From: Arcticibacter sp.
GTDB lineage: Bacteria; Bacteroidota; Bacteroidia; 2-12-FULL-35-15
Length of the DNA: 64,000 nt
Assembly (NCBI GenBank): GCA_021155045.1
Contig: JAJNQB010000019.1
Location: 124,001 to 188,000, forward strand
Reading direction: 5' to 3'
Both the position numbers and the translations under genes were made by a program. Positions 24,811 to 33,861 of this stretch are shown piece by piece; within the stretch, counting starts at the first letter, position 1, and each line of letters begins with the position of its first letter. Under the pieces are notes generated by a model. It was given only the letters and a program-made list of their open reading frames with translations. It was not told the origin of the DNA and did no database searches.

Positions 24811-26487
24811 ATGAAAAAAATTATTTTAACCATTACCTTGCTTTTATTTGTATTTCAACTATCTAAAGCACAAACAGAACATATTCAAAACATCACAAGC
24901 CCAGTCCAATCAGCTATTATTTATTTATATGGTGCTGAGGTGGCACATACACAACAAGTAAATTTAAGCCCAGGTAGAAACAAAATAGTTTTTGTTGGAC
25001 TTTCATCAAAAATAATTTCGAAAAGTATTCAAGTGAATGTGAGTGGTAATGTTTCTATATTATCCATATCCGATGCTATTAATTATATGGCAAATCAAAA
25101 AGAAAGTACAAGAATTATTCAATTGAAAGATTCTTCAAAAATGATAAATGAATCACTAAAACTCACCAATTTTGAGTTGGATGCTTATTCAACAGAAAAA
25201 AACATGTTGCTCAAAAATCAGTCTATTGGAGGAAGTGATAAAGGTGTTGCTGTTGCAGAGTTAAAACTTGCTGCCGATTTTTACAGAGCTCGAATAAAAG
25301 AAATAAATACCGAAGTATTTCGATTAGAAAAAAAACAAGTACAATACAACGAAACGTTAGTAAAAATCAACCAACAGTTGTATGAGTTGAATGCAAAAAA
25401 TAATCAACCTACTGCAGAGATTTCAATTTTACTAAATACTACAATTAAAGCCCCAACAACAATTGATTTAAAATATGTTGTTACCGATGCTGGCTGGGCG
25501 CCAAGCTATGATTTGAGAGCAGAAGATATTAATTTACCTATCGAACTAAAATATAGAGCAAAAGTTTTTAATAATACAGGAATAGATTGGAATGACATTA
25601 AAATAAAACTTTCAACCGCTGATCCCTCAAAAAGTGCAGCGAAACCAGACTTAGCAGTTTGGAACTTAGATTTTGTGTCGGATAATCTTTATAGAAAAAA
25701 CAATGCATATTCAAATCAAGATAAATCATTTCAAATGAATGAAGGTTATATTCAAAATAAACCTTCGAGCGCTACTTTTGAGCAAGAAGTGAGCAAAACT
25801 AGTGCACAAAAGCAACAACCAATTGAGTTTGAAGAAATACAAGTTTCGGAGCTTAGTGCAGAATTTGATATTAAAACAAGTTATACTATTCCTTCTGATT
25901 CAAAACCTTACATCGTGGATGTTACTGAATACAAATTACCAGCAACATATAAACATTACAGCGTTCCAAAAGTTGATAGAGATGCATTTTTATTAGCAAG
26001 AATAACTGGTTGGGAAGATTTGAATTTAGTAGAAGGACCTGCTAATGTTTATTTTTCAGGAACGTATGTTGGACAATCCTACATCTATACACGCAGCACA
26101 GATGATACACTTGATTTATCCTTTGGAAGAGATAATAAAGTATTGGTTACCCGTACAAAAATTAAAGAATACAGTAGTAAAAAATTGATTGGAAGCAGTA
26201 CAAAAGAAACTTTTGCGTACGAAATGGTAATTAAAAACAATCGCAAAGCACCTGTAACAATTGATTTACAAGACCAGTTGCCGATTTCAACAAAAAGCGA
26301 TATAACCGTTGAGCCGATTGAAACTACAAAAGGAGAATACGATTCTAAAACAGGAAAACTTAATTGGACCTATACTGTTCAACCTGGTGAAGTAAAAAAA
26401 GTGATTCTTTCTTTCTCAGTTAAATATCCAAGAAATGCTACGATTAATTCTCAAAACACTAAAAAACAATATCGAGCAAAATTTTAG
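24811..26487 (+). CDS. MuiA-like DUF4139 domain protein
   Basis: The protein has 558 residues with a signal peptide (about 1-20, QLSKAQ). The N-terminal DUF4140 region (about 30-130: VQSAIIYLYGAEVAHTQQV) is followed by a coiled-coil stretch (about 150-200) and the DUF4139 beta domain (about 215-550, with YVVTDAGWAPSYDLRAE). Proteins of this type are called mucoidy inhibitor A-like; the biochemical role is unknown. It is followed after 3 bases by a membrane J-protein gene, so the two are made together. Confidence 0.85.
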   Translation: MKKIILTITLLLFVFQLSKAQTEHIQNITSPVQSAIIYLYGAEVAHTQQVNLSPGRNKIVFVGLSSKIISKSIQVNVSGNVSILSISDAINYMANQKESTRIIQLKDSSKMINESLKLTNFELDAYSTEKNMLLKNQSIGGSDKGVAVAELKLAADFYRARIKEINTEVFRLEKKQVQYNETLVKINQQLYELNAKNNQPTAEISILLNTTIKAPTTIDLKYVVTDAGWAPSYDLRAEDINLPIELKYRAKVFNNTGIDWNDIKIKLSTADPSKSAAKPDLAVWNLDFVSDNLYRKNNAYSNQDKSFQMNEGYIQNKPSSATFEQEVSKTSAQKQQPIEFEEIQVSELSAEFDIKTSYTIPSDSKPYIVDVTEYKLPATYKHYSVPKVDRDAFLLARITGWEDLNLVEGPANVYFSGTYVGQSYIYTRSTDDTLDLSFGRDNKVLVTRTKIKEYSSKKLIGSSTKETFAYEMVIKNNRKAPVTIDLQDQLPISTKSDITVEPIETTKGEYDSKTGKLNWTYTVQPGEVKKVILSFSVKYPRNATINSQNTKKQYRAKF

Positions 26488-26490
26488 TTA

Positions 26491-27489
26491 ATGGCTCTAA
26501 AGAATTATTATAGAATACTTGGTGTTAGTAAAGCAGCTTCTAGCGAAGAAATAAAATCCTCTTTCCGTGAATTAGCTAAAAAGTACCATCCAGATAAAAA
26601 CCCTGGAAGCAAGGCTGCTGAGGATTTTTTTAAGGAAATTCAAGAGGCTTACATGACGCTTTCGAATCCTGAAAAAAGAAAAAGCTATGATTTAAAAATG
26701 ATGTATGGTTCTTCTGCCGCAGCTGGAGGAGCCAAAACGACTCCACACGGAAAATACGCAGGGAATGCGTATCAATATGCTCAACAACAGCATCAAACAA
26801 AAAACCATTTTCAATTTAACAATTTAAAAACCAAAACCAAACATAAGCCAGAAGAGCGTTATCAGGTGCTTGTAAGTGTTGGAATTGCTTTATTGTTGCT
26901 TTATTTTGTTATTTCTTACAACGCTTCAAAAAGTAAAAAAGAAGAACAACAAGCAAATCAAAAGCTTCGGTCAATTGAAAACCAAATAAAACAAAATTAT
27001 TTAGAGACTGAAAAAGAGAAAGAACCAGTGCCTGCAATAAATAATTTTGATTCGCCTTATAGTAGATATTTTGGACAAGAAGTGTATTCGGATGGGAGTA
27101 AAAACAATATAAAAATAATTAACAGCGACTATAGTGAAGTCGTGGTGTGTTTGGTAGAAAATAAAAAACCATTTAAAATTATTCGCAACCAATATATGAA
27201 TGTGGGTGCTAGTTTTAAAATGAACGAAATACCCAATGGAGATTATTTTTTAAAAATATTTTATGGAAATAATTGGGATACTACAATTACATTTTTGAAT
27301 CAAAAAATAAAAGGTGGTTTTAAAGAACAAGTAGCATTTGTAAAACTTGAAGATGGTGAAAAGCCTTTTATAATGAAGCATGGAGAGAATACATCTAGTT
27401 CATCATTTTCAAGCTATGAGGTAATCTTAAATCCTAATTTTGATGACAAAAAAATCAAAAAAATTTCTGCAGAGGATTTCTTTCAATAA
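26491..27489 (+). CDS. Membrane-anchored DnaJ-domain protein
   Basis: The protein has 332 residues. The J-domain covers about 4-68, with the HPD tripeptide in KYHPDKNPGSKAAEDFFKEI. A Gly/Gln-rich linker follows and a single membrane helix at about 128-146 (VLVSVGIALLLLYFVISY). The C-terminal part (about 185-332) is not recognisable. The HPD motif stimulates a DnaK-type ATPase, so it probably recruits Hsp70 to the inner face of the membrane. The gene follows the MuiA-like gene by 3 bases and converges on the next lipoprotein gene, leaving 4 bases between stops. Confidence 0.85.
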   Translation: MALKNYYRILGVSKAASSEEIKSSFRELAKKYHPDKNPGSKAAEDFFKEIQEAYMTLSNPEKRKSYDLKMMYGSSAAAGGAKTTPHGKYAGNAYQYAQQQHQTKNHFQFNNLKTKTKHKPEERYQVLVSVGIALLLLYFVISYNASKSKKEEQQANQKLRSIENQIKQNYLETEKEKEPVPAINNFDSPYSRYFGQEVYSDGSKNNIKIINSDYSEVVVCLVENKKPFKIIRNQYMNVGASFKMNEIPNGDYFLKIFYGNNWDTTITFLNQKIKGGFKEQVAFVKLEDGEKPFIMKHGENTSSSSFSSYEVILNPNFDDKKIKKISAEDFFQ

Positions 27490-27493
27490 AAAA

Positions 27494-28087
27494 TTATTTA
27501 TCGTAAATTGTTTTTATAACAACACTATCGCTTAAAGTTGTTTTGGGTTTTACTTCTGATGGAGGTAATATTTCTTTGAATGATTCAATGATGGTATTAA
27601 AATCATTCATGTATTTTTCTCTGTTTTCGGCTCTTGTCCAAATTAACAATTGATAAAATGCGTTTGTTGTTTCAATAACTGCTAAACGGTAAAAAACTTC
27701 GTTATTATCTACTTTCCCTGTAATATCAGCAGTTAAAGCATTGTGCCCATTAATTGTTTGTCGTCCCGGAGGGCTAATTTTTCCGTTTTGAATTTTTTCA
27801 GAAAAAGGTTGCAGAGCAATAGATTTATAATACAAATCAATATCATAGTCTAAATCATAATTTTCCATTGTTTCTTTTTTTTCATCAATAACAATGGCAT
27901 AAATTTCAAGCTCTGTATTTTGATATTGAAGAGAGGCATCAGGATGGATATCTGCACAAGGTTGCAAATATTCAGGCATATCAGCAGTGTACTGGTTATT
28001 AATTGTTACTTCATGAAATGCAGTTTTTGTACTGCAAGCTGTAATAAAAAACAAAACTGAAAATAAAATGATTATTTTTTTCATCAT
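27494..28087 (-). CDS. Lipoprotein of unknown function
   Basis: The protein has 197 residues. A lipobox (FFITAC, Cys 18) marks it as a lipoprotein. The mature part (about 30-175) has the look of a PsbP-like/DUF1795-type fold: TADMPEYLQPCADIHPDASLQYQN, GHNALTADITGKVDNNEVFYR, YQLLIWTRAENREKYMNDFNTIIESF. No function can be given. It has its own -7 box at 28104-28111. Confidence 0.75.
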   Translation of the reverse strand: MMKKIIILFSVLFFITACSTKTAFHEVTINNQYTADMPEYLQPCADIHPDASLQYQNTELEIYAIVIDEKKETMENYDLDYDIDLYYKSIALQPFSEKIQNGKISPPGRQTINGHNALTADITGKVDNNEVFYRLAVIETTNAFYQLLIWTRAENREKYMNDFNTIIESFKEILPPSEVKPKTTLSDSVVIKTIYDK

Positions 28088-28103
28088 AAATTATTTATTA
28101 AAA

Positions 28104-28111
28104 CAAATGTA
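28104..28111 (-). promoter_or_regulatory. -7 box (TACATTTG) of the lipoprotein gene
   Basis: An exact TAnnTTTG match on the minus strand, giving a leader of about 10 bases. A CAAA (TTTG on the minus strand) at 28128-28131 could be the -33 element, though the spacing of 16 is short. Confidence 0.5.
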
Positions 28112-28134
28112 CCGAAAATATTTTGCTCAAAAAA

Positions 28135-30966
28135 TTATAAATTTTCTAATTTAATTTTTAGCTCATCAACAGATTTATTGCATAAAAAATTCACTGTTTC
28201 ACCTAATTTTGAATAGTTGATGCTAGTATTATTTTTAAGCCCATTTTTTTCAATTAAACTAAGCGTTTCATTAAGCTCGGTTGCACCAAGCAATGCCGCA
28301 GGGCTTTTCATTTTATGAGCTTGCGCAGCTATTTGTTGTATATCATTTTTTGCTACAAAAAAATTAAATTCTGCAAGATATTTTGGCATTTCTGTTATAT
28401 ATGATTGAATAATGTCTTTCATATATTCAATATCCCCCTCTGCCTTTTCTGTTAATAATGATAAATCAATTGAATCGGAAACAAACGGTGCAATTTTTTG
28501 TATTAATTCTTCTGTGCTAAATGGCTTAGAAATGTAATCATCCATTCCTTCCGACAAACATTTTTCTTTATCTCCAACAAGTGCCGAAGCAGTCATAGCT
28601 ATAATTGGAATTTTGTTTAATGGTGCAGGAAAATTGTTTCGGATGTATTTTGTAGCTTCAAATCCATCCATTTCTGGCATGGTAACATCCATCAAAATTA
28701 AATTTATGAGATTGCTTTTTAATACCTCAAATGCTTCTTTCGCACCAGAGACAGTAATCGTTTTAAAATTTAATTTTTCTAATGTAAGTTTAGCAACTTG
28801 TTGGTTTATTTGGTTGTCGTCAACAATTAAAATCGTAATTGAATTATTTTTATCATTTTTAGGGGATAGTATTTTTGGATTTTTAGTTAATCCCTTTTTA
28901 CCTTCTTTAAAAGATAAAATAAAACTAAAAACAGAACCCTTGTTTAATTCACTTTCCACTTTTATGGTTCCATTCTGTGCTTCTACAAGCTGTTTTACTA
29001 TTGATAACCCTAATCCAGTACCGCTATGTTTACGATTATTTTTTGAATCTACTTGAGCAAAATTTTTAAAAATATCACTTAAATTTTCTTTTGGTATTCC
29101 AACTCCTGTATCGCTTACAGAAAATTCAATTTTGTTTAAGTTTTTATTTGCATCTATTATTTTTGCAGAAATTTTTATTTCTCCTTTTTCAGTAAACTTG
29201 ATTGCATTGTTTAATAAGTTTAATAATATTTGATTCAATCGGGTAGCGTCTCCTATAAGAATATCGCTTATACCACTATCCATGGAAGTCAATATTTTTA
29301 TGTTTTTTTCCTCTGCACGTTTTTTAAAAGGTATAATTATATTTTTAAATATTTCATCTAGGTGAAAAGGGCTAGATTCAAAAGTCATCTTACCTGAATT
29401 TATTTTTGAAAGGTCAAGCAAATCATTAATAATGATTAATAAATTGGATGAAGATTCTTGAATAGCGCCAATATATTCTTTTTGCTCTGCATCTAAATCT
29501 GTTTTACTGAGCAGCTCTGTCATGCCTACAATACCATTCATAGGTGTGCGAATTTCATGGCTGGTATTTGCCAAAAATTGTTCTTGTATTGCTTTTGCTT
29601 GTTCTGCAAGGTTTTTTGCTTGTGTGATTTTTATTTGTAAATCTTTACTTTCTTTATAACGATACAAAACAAAGATTAAAAGTATCAAGGATAAAATAAT
29701 AATTCCAACCAAAAAATTTCTCTGTATGGCTTGCGTGTAAAGTTCTTGTTCCTGAATTTTTGAATTGTGTTTTAGTTCTTCAATTTCTTTATCTTTTTTT
29801 TCTAAATCCAATTCCGTTTGTAAGCGAGCAGTAACCATATTGTTTTGTTCGTCCATTAAAGAGTCCTTATAAGCACTATAAACCTTATAGTACTCAAAAC
29901 TTTTAGGATAGTCTTTTTTTGCGTTATAAATATCCGATAATAAAAGATAAATGCTCTCTAACGATTTTTTTAGGTGCAACTTTTCGGCTAAATCTTTTGC
30001 CTTGTTTATATTGCTTGTAGCTTGTTCTAAATTATTTATTTTATAAAATACTTTCGCAATATATATTCTGCTATTTAATACCCAATTGTCGTTTTTAATA
30101 GACTCATATTTTTTTAAAGCTTCTTCATAGTAATGCAGTGCTTTTGAAAAGTGTTTTAGATTTTCGTATGTTTCGCCAATATTTAAAAAGCTTAAAGCTT
30201 CTAAGTCTTCGAAATTATTCTCTCTTGCTAATTTTAATGATTTTAGGGAAAAATCCAATCCATGAAAAAGACTTTGTTTGCTTTTATCCTTTGTGCCAAG
30301 TATGTTGTAAGCATCAGCAAGGTTAATATGCATGGTTGTTAGCTTCCTAAAATCTTTTTGTTTTTCAGATAGAGCAAGTGCTTTTTTATAGATGTTAATT
30401 GCAATAGATATATGAGAAGTATCGTTTCCAAAATTTCCGATATCCATGTGTCTGTTAGCAATTCTGCTAAGATTAGTAATACAACCATTAAAATTATTCT
30501 CTGATTTATTTAACTCATAGGCTTTTTCATAATTATTGATAGCTTTTTCATAATCAAGCAAAACAAAATACATATCACCAATACTTTGATAGGTTTTTGC
30601 GATTCCTAAATTATCTTTTGATTCTTCGCCAATTAAAACAGCTTGTTTTAATTTATAAAATGCTTTTGAATAATTGCCTTCGTTTTTATCAAGTACAGAA
30701 AGTGCATTTAGTGCTTCAATCTCCCCGTGTTTGTAGCCTGTTTCTCTAGAAATATTTAAAGATTTGTTCCCATATTCTTCTGCTTTTTTAATATCAATAT
30801 AGGTGTATTCGTAAAGCAAACTGCAAAAAGCATCCGCCTTCAATTGACTACTAGAAGTACTGTCAATTAGCTTATTCAGTGAATCAATGCTTTTTGAATG
30901 CTGAGCTTTTAGCACAGAAAAAAGCAGCAGAAAAATAAATAATATTCTGTGTTTTAAATGTAACAT
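28135..30966 (-). CDS. TPR hybrid sensor histidine kinase with receiver and Hpt domains
   Basis: The protein has 943 residues. A signal-type N-terminus is followed by TPR repeats to about 370, a coiled coil, one membrane helix (about 415-435: FLVGIIILSLILLIFVLYRY), HisKA with H470 (NTSHEIRTP), and a HATPase domain (LLNNAIKFT, DTGVGIP, GTGLGLSIV). A receiver domain has D760 (LILMDVTMPEMDG) and the C-terminal Hpt has H884 (AQAHKMKS). The phosphate path H-D-H is therefore complete in one chain and must end on a separate response regulator, which is not encoded nearby. The input is unknown; the TPR part should lie in the periplasm. Confidence 0.93.
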   Translation of the reverse strand: MLHLKHRILFIFLLLFSVLKAQHSKSIDSLNKLIDSTSSSQLKADAFCSLLYEYTYIDIKKAEEYGNKSLNISRETGYKHGEIEALNALSVLDKNEGNYSKAFYKLKQAVLIGEESKDNLGIAKTYQSIGDMYFVLLDYEKAINNYEKAYELNKSENNFNGCITNLSRIANRHMDIGNFGNDTSHISIAINIYKKALALSEKQKDFRKLTTMHINLADAYNILGTKDKSKQSLFHGLDFSLKSLKLARENNFEDLEALSFLNIGETYENLKHFSKALHYYEEALKKYESIKNDNWVLNSRIYIAKVFYKINNLEQATSNINKAKDLAEKLHLKKSLESIYLLLSDIYNAKKDYPKSFEYYKVYSAYKDSLMDEQNNMVTARLQTELDLEKKDKEIEELKHNSKIQEQELYTQAIQRNFLVGIIILSLILLIFVLYRYKESKDLQIKITQAKNLAEQAKAIQEQFLANTSHEIRTPMNGIVGMTELLSKTDLDAEQKEYIGAIQESSSNLLIIINDLLDLSKINSGKMTFESSPFHLDEIFKNIIIPFKKRAEEKNIKILTSMDSGISDILIGDATRLNQILLNLLNNAIKFTEKGEIKISAKIIDANKNLNKIEFSVSDTGVGIPKENLSDIFKNFAQVDSKNNRKHSGTGLGLSIVKQLVEAQNGTIKVESELNKGSVFSFILSFKEGKKGLTKNPKILSPKNDKNNSITILIVDDNQINQQVAKLTLEKLNFKTITVSGAKEAFEVLKSNLINLILMDVTMPEMDGFEATKYIRNNFPAPLNKIPIIAMTASALVGDKEKCLSEGMDDYISKPFSTEELIQKIAPFVSDSIDLSLLTEKAEGDIEYMKDIIQSYITEMPKYLAEFNFFVAKNDIQQIAAQAHKMKSPAALLGATELNETLSLIEKNGLKNNTSINYSKLGETVNFLCNKSVDELKIKLENL

Positions 30967-31018
30967 TTTTTAAAAATGTAGGCTAAATTAGTACATTCTA
31001 TCGAATAAATAATTTTTG

Positions 31019-31145
31019 AACCCTAAATAGGCAGTTCATTATTTGACCTGCCTACGATTAAGTGTTTGTAAGACTTTCTTGTGTTTTTATAGGGATAAGA
31101 AATTTTAACAAACACTAAATCGGTATTAAACCCTAAGCAGACAAT
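31019..31145. repeat. Structured intergenic repeat, family 1, copy 1
   Basis: It begins CCCTAAATAGGCAG and contains a short hairpin AGGCAG/CTGCCT (31029-31034 and 31048-31053). A long imperfect inverted repeat follows, with 25-base arms at 31056-31080 and 31097-31121 (21 of 25 positions pair). Related copies lie in reverse orientation at 60893-61075 and 45598-45742. It lies between the S9 peptidase terminator and the hybrid kinase gene. Confidence 0.8.
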
Positions 31146-31155
31146 TAAAAGAAAT

Positions 31156-31200
31156 AAAAAAAGCCCGACTGTTTGTTCAACCGGGCTTGTAATTTTTTTT
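31156..31200 (-). terminator. Terminator of the S9 peptidase gene
   Basis: AAGCCCG (31161-31167) pairs with CGGGCTT (31182-31188). T-runs on both sides on the respective strands make it a possible two-way terminator; the S9 peptidase gene (minus strand) ends at 31207. Confidence 0.85.
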
Positions 31201-31206
31201 CATAAT

Positions 31207-33111
31207 TTATTTTAAAGTTTCAGTTAGCCAACCGTAAAATTCACGTTGCCACACTAATGCGTCTTGATCTTTTAAAATCCAGTGATTCTCACTTGGAAAA
31301 TACAATAATTTGCTTTTTATCCCAAGCAATTGTGCGGCTTGAAATGCTCCAAGTCCTTGTTCTGTAGGTACACGGTAATCTTTTTCACCTTGAATTATCA
31401 TGATGGGTGTATCCCAATTTTTTACATAGTTAACAGGGTTAAATTGGTTATAGCTTTTTTGTGCAGCAACATTGTCTGTTTCCCAATATGCTCCACCCAA
31501 ATCTTGGTTCACAAAAAATAATTCCTCTGTTGTACCATACATGCTTCTCCAATCAAAAATTCCATCGTGAGCAATAAAACTTTTAAAACGTTTTTCGTGA
31601 ATGCCGGCTAAAAAGAAAACAGAATACCCGCCATAGCTCGCACCAACACAGCCTCTTCGGTTTTTATCTACATAAGGTTCTTTTGAAACTTCATCAATAG
31701 AAATTAAATAATCTTTCATGTTTTGCCCACCATAATCACGACTAATCTGTTCATTCCATTTTACACCATGCCCTGGCATTCCTCTGCGATTAGGAGCTAC
31801 TACAATATATCCGTTTGCTGCCATTAATTGAAAATTCCAACGGAAAGAATAAAATTGAGTTAAAGGAGATTGCGGTCCGCCTTGGCAATAAAGTAATGTT
31901 GGGTACTTTTTAGAAGGGTCGAAGTTTGGAGGATAAATAACCCATACCAACATTTTTTCGCCATCTGATGCTGTTACATAACGTCTTTCAATTTTACTTA
32001 ATGTGATTGATTTATATAATTCATCATTAACGTGTGATAATTGTTTTTTATCGCCTGTTTTTAAATCCACAGAATAAATTTCGGAAGCATGATTCATGTC
32101 TGTACATTCAACAATCAATGTTGTTCCAATTTGAGCAACCATTGAACGAACATCAAAATCTCCTTTGGTAACTTGTTTTACAACAGGTAATTTTTTTGTT
32201 ACTCCCGGGTAATCTACATTAAAAATTTGAACCGTTCCGTCATAAGCAGCTGTAAAATACAGACTTTTTCCATCATTGCTCCAACGATAATCATCTACCG
32301 TTCCATCCCAATTTTTTGTAAGATTTAACATTGTTTTACCATCGTAAATAATAATATCATTTTTATCGGATTCATAACCATCGGTTTTCATACTCAAGAA
32401 AGCGAGTATTCCTGTTGATGAATAACTTGGTTTAATATCATAACCCATCATTCCTTCGGTTAAATTTTTTGTAGTTTTTGTTTCAATATTGTATTGATAT
32501 ATATCCGTATTGGTACTAATTGCATAAGCTGTTCCGTATTTCTTTTTTGTTACATACAAAATATTTTTGCTATCAGGGCTCCAAATAAAATCTTCATCAC
32601 CACCAAAAGGTTTTTGAGGACAATCGTAAGGTTCGGTTGTCATAATATCAACACTTTCGGTGCCATCAACTTTACTCACAAACACATGTCCGAACATTCC
32701 ATCTTCCCAAGTATCCCAGTGGCGGTTGTTAAGTGTTTCATAAATCATTACATCCGATTTTGTTAATTCGGGATAAAAATCAGAACCAAAAATATTTTTC
32801 ACTTTCACATCTTTACTCGCAATCATCATTTTTCCATCAGCAGAAATACGGTCATTAGCAAGTAATCCATCAACATTATCAATTACCTTGGCTTCGCCTC
32901 CCGTAACAGGCATAATATATTTTACATTGGTAGCGCTACCTGCTGCAACATTATATTTTTTTACATTGTAAATAATTGATTTGCCATCTTTGGTAACACC
33001 AAGAGTTGAAACTTTCCCTACTTCCATCAATTTGTCAATAGTCATTACATTTTGTGCATTTATAGCTATTGTAATTAAGTAAGTAGATAATAGAATAAAT
33101 AATTTTTTCAT
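31207..33111 (-). CDS. S9 family prolyl oligopeptidase-type peptidase
   Basis: The protein has 634 residues with a signal peptide (about 1-19, TIAINAQ). The N-terminal part is a beta-propeller with repeats of the type FIWSPDSKNILYVT and YRWSNDGKSLYFTA. The C-terminal alpha/beta hydrolase domain has Ser 492 (GASYGG), Asp 578 (GEKDYRV) and His 610 (ENHWI). Such enzymes cut short peptides, often after dipeptides or at prolines, in the periplasm. It is monocistronic between tRNA-Ala and a terminator. Confidence 0.92.
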   Translation of the reverse strand: MKKLFILLSTYLITIAINAQNVMTIDKLMEVGKVSTLGVTKDGKSIIYNVKKYNVAAGSATNVKYIMPVTGGEAKVIDNVDGLLANDRISADGKMMIASKDVKVKNIFGSDFYPELTKSDVMIYETLNNRHWDTWEDGMFGHVFVSKVDGTESVDIMTTEPYDCPQKPFGGDEDFIWSPDSKNILYVTKKKYGTAYAISTNTDIYQYNIETKTTKNLTEGMMGYDIKPSYSSTGILAFLSMKTDGYESDKNDIIIYDGKTMLNLTKNWDGTVDDYRWSNDGKSLYFTAAYDGTVQIFNVDYPGVTKKLPVVKQVTKGDFDVRSMVAQIGTTLIVECTDMNHASEIYSVDLKTGDKKQLSHVNDELYKSITLSKIERRYVTASDGEKMLVWVIYPPNFDPSKKYPTLLYCQGGPQSPLTQFYSFRWNFQLMAANGYIVVAPNRRGMPGHGVKWNEQISRDYGGQNMKDYLISIDEVSKEPYVDKNRRGCVGASYGGYSVFFLAGIHEKRFKSFIAHDGIFDWRSMYGTTEELFFVNQDLGGAYWETDNVAAQKSYNQFNPVNYVKNWDTPIMIIQGEKDYRVPTEQGLGAFQAAQLLGIKSKLLYFPSENHWILKDQDALVWQREFYGWLTETLK

Positions 33112-33149
33112 GTCTGTTTAAATTTGTTTGTTTAAAATCTAATATTTTT

Positions 33150-33226
33150 TGGTGGAGAATACCGGATTCGAACCGGTCGCCTCTTCACTGCCAGCGAAGC
33201 GCTCTAGCCAAATGAGCTAATCCCCC
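33150..33226 (-). tRNA. tRNA-Ala (anticodon GGC)
   Basis: The minus strand folds into a full cloverleaf of 77 bases with the CCA encoded. The acceptor stem is GGGGGAT/ATTCTCC, the D stem GCTC/GAGC, the anticodon stem CTTCG/TGAAG with loop CTGGCAG, and the T arm ACCGG-TTCGAAT-CCGGT. The anticodon GGC reads the Ala codon GCC. The gene is on the same strand as the S9 peptidase and upstream of it. Confidence 0.96.
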
Positions 33227-33342
33227 AAAAAATTCTTGGTTTGCAAAAATATTAATTAATCCCAATTATCAAATTGTTTTTCGATGAACGGTAAATAAAG
33301 CAGTATAAACAGTAATCTGTTGTTATTTTCGCCTCAAAATCA

Positions 33343-33350
33343 TACATTTG
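33343..33350 (+). promoter_or_regulatory. -7 box (TACATTTG) of the ridA-like gene
   Basis: An exact TAnnTTTG match. A TTG at 33320-33322 lies 20 bases upstream as a -33 element. It predicts a leader of about 18 bases before the ATG at 33374 and rules out the upstream reading-frame extension. Confidence 0.65.
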
Positions 33351-33373
33351 CACTCTTTTTTATTAAAATAGTT

Positions 33374-33790
33374 ATGGCAGAAGATAGAATAAATTCAAGT
33401 AAAGCTCCCGAGCCAGTTGGTGCCTATCCACATGCTCGTAAAGTAGGTAATTTGCTATTCCTTTCAGGAGTTGGTCCGCGTGAGCGTGGAACAAAAAAAA
33501 TTCCGGGAGTGGAATTGGATGAAAAAGGAAACATTGTTTCTTACGATATTGAAACACAATGTAAAAGCGTGTTTCAAAACATTAAATACATTTTAGAAGA
33601 TGCAGGTAGCAGCTGGGATAATATTGTTGATGTACAGGTATTCCTGACAAACATGAAAGATGATTTTGCCATTTACAATAAAGTTTATGCAGAATGGTTT
33701 AAAGACAATCAACCATGCCGAACAACTATTGAAATCAACTGCTTGCCAACACCCATCGCAATCGAATTAAAAGTGATTGCTACGATATAA
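33374..33790 (+). CDS. RidA-family (YjgF/UK114) deaminase
   Basis: The protein has 138 residues. It has the RidA plan: KAPEPVGAYPHARKVGNLLFLSG, QCKSVFQNIKYILEDAGSSW, VDVQVFLTNM, and the Arg-bearing CRTTIEINCLP. RidA enzymes hydrolyse reactive enamine/imine intermediates. The stretch PRERGTKKIPGVELDEKGNI is typical of the aminomuconate deaminase-like subgroup. The start at 33374 follows a good promoter. A GC-rich palindrome separates it from ileS. Confidence 0.88.
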   Translation: MAEDRINSSKAPEPVGAYPHARKVGNLLFLSGVGPRERGTKKIPGVELDEKGNIVSYDIETQCKSVFQNIKYILEDAGSSWDNIVDVQVFLTNMKDDFAIYNKVYAEWFKDNQPCRTTIEINCLPTPIAIELKVIATI

Positions 33791-33809
33791 ATTTTATTTC
33801 GGAGCAATT

Positions 33810-33833
33810 CCCCTCTAGAGAGGGGCAGGGGTG
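33810..33833. repeat. GC-rich palindrome before ileS
   Basis: CCCCTCTAGAGAGGGG (33810-33825) is a perfect 16-base palindrome followed by CAGGGGTGTGT. It resembles both the family 2 repeats (GATAGGTGTGT) and the insert inside lpdA. It could also act as a weak terminator after the ridA-like gene, but no T-run follows. Confidence 0.6.
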
Positions 33834-33861
33834 TGTTTCATTATTTTGAATAAAAAACATT

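Noticed and set aside
28613..29056. 147-codon open frame on the plus strand
   Set aside because: It is antisense to the receiver and ATPase domains of the hybrid kinase.
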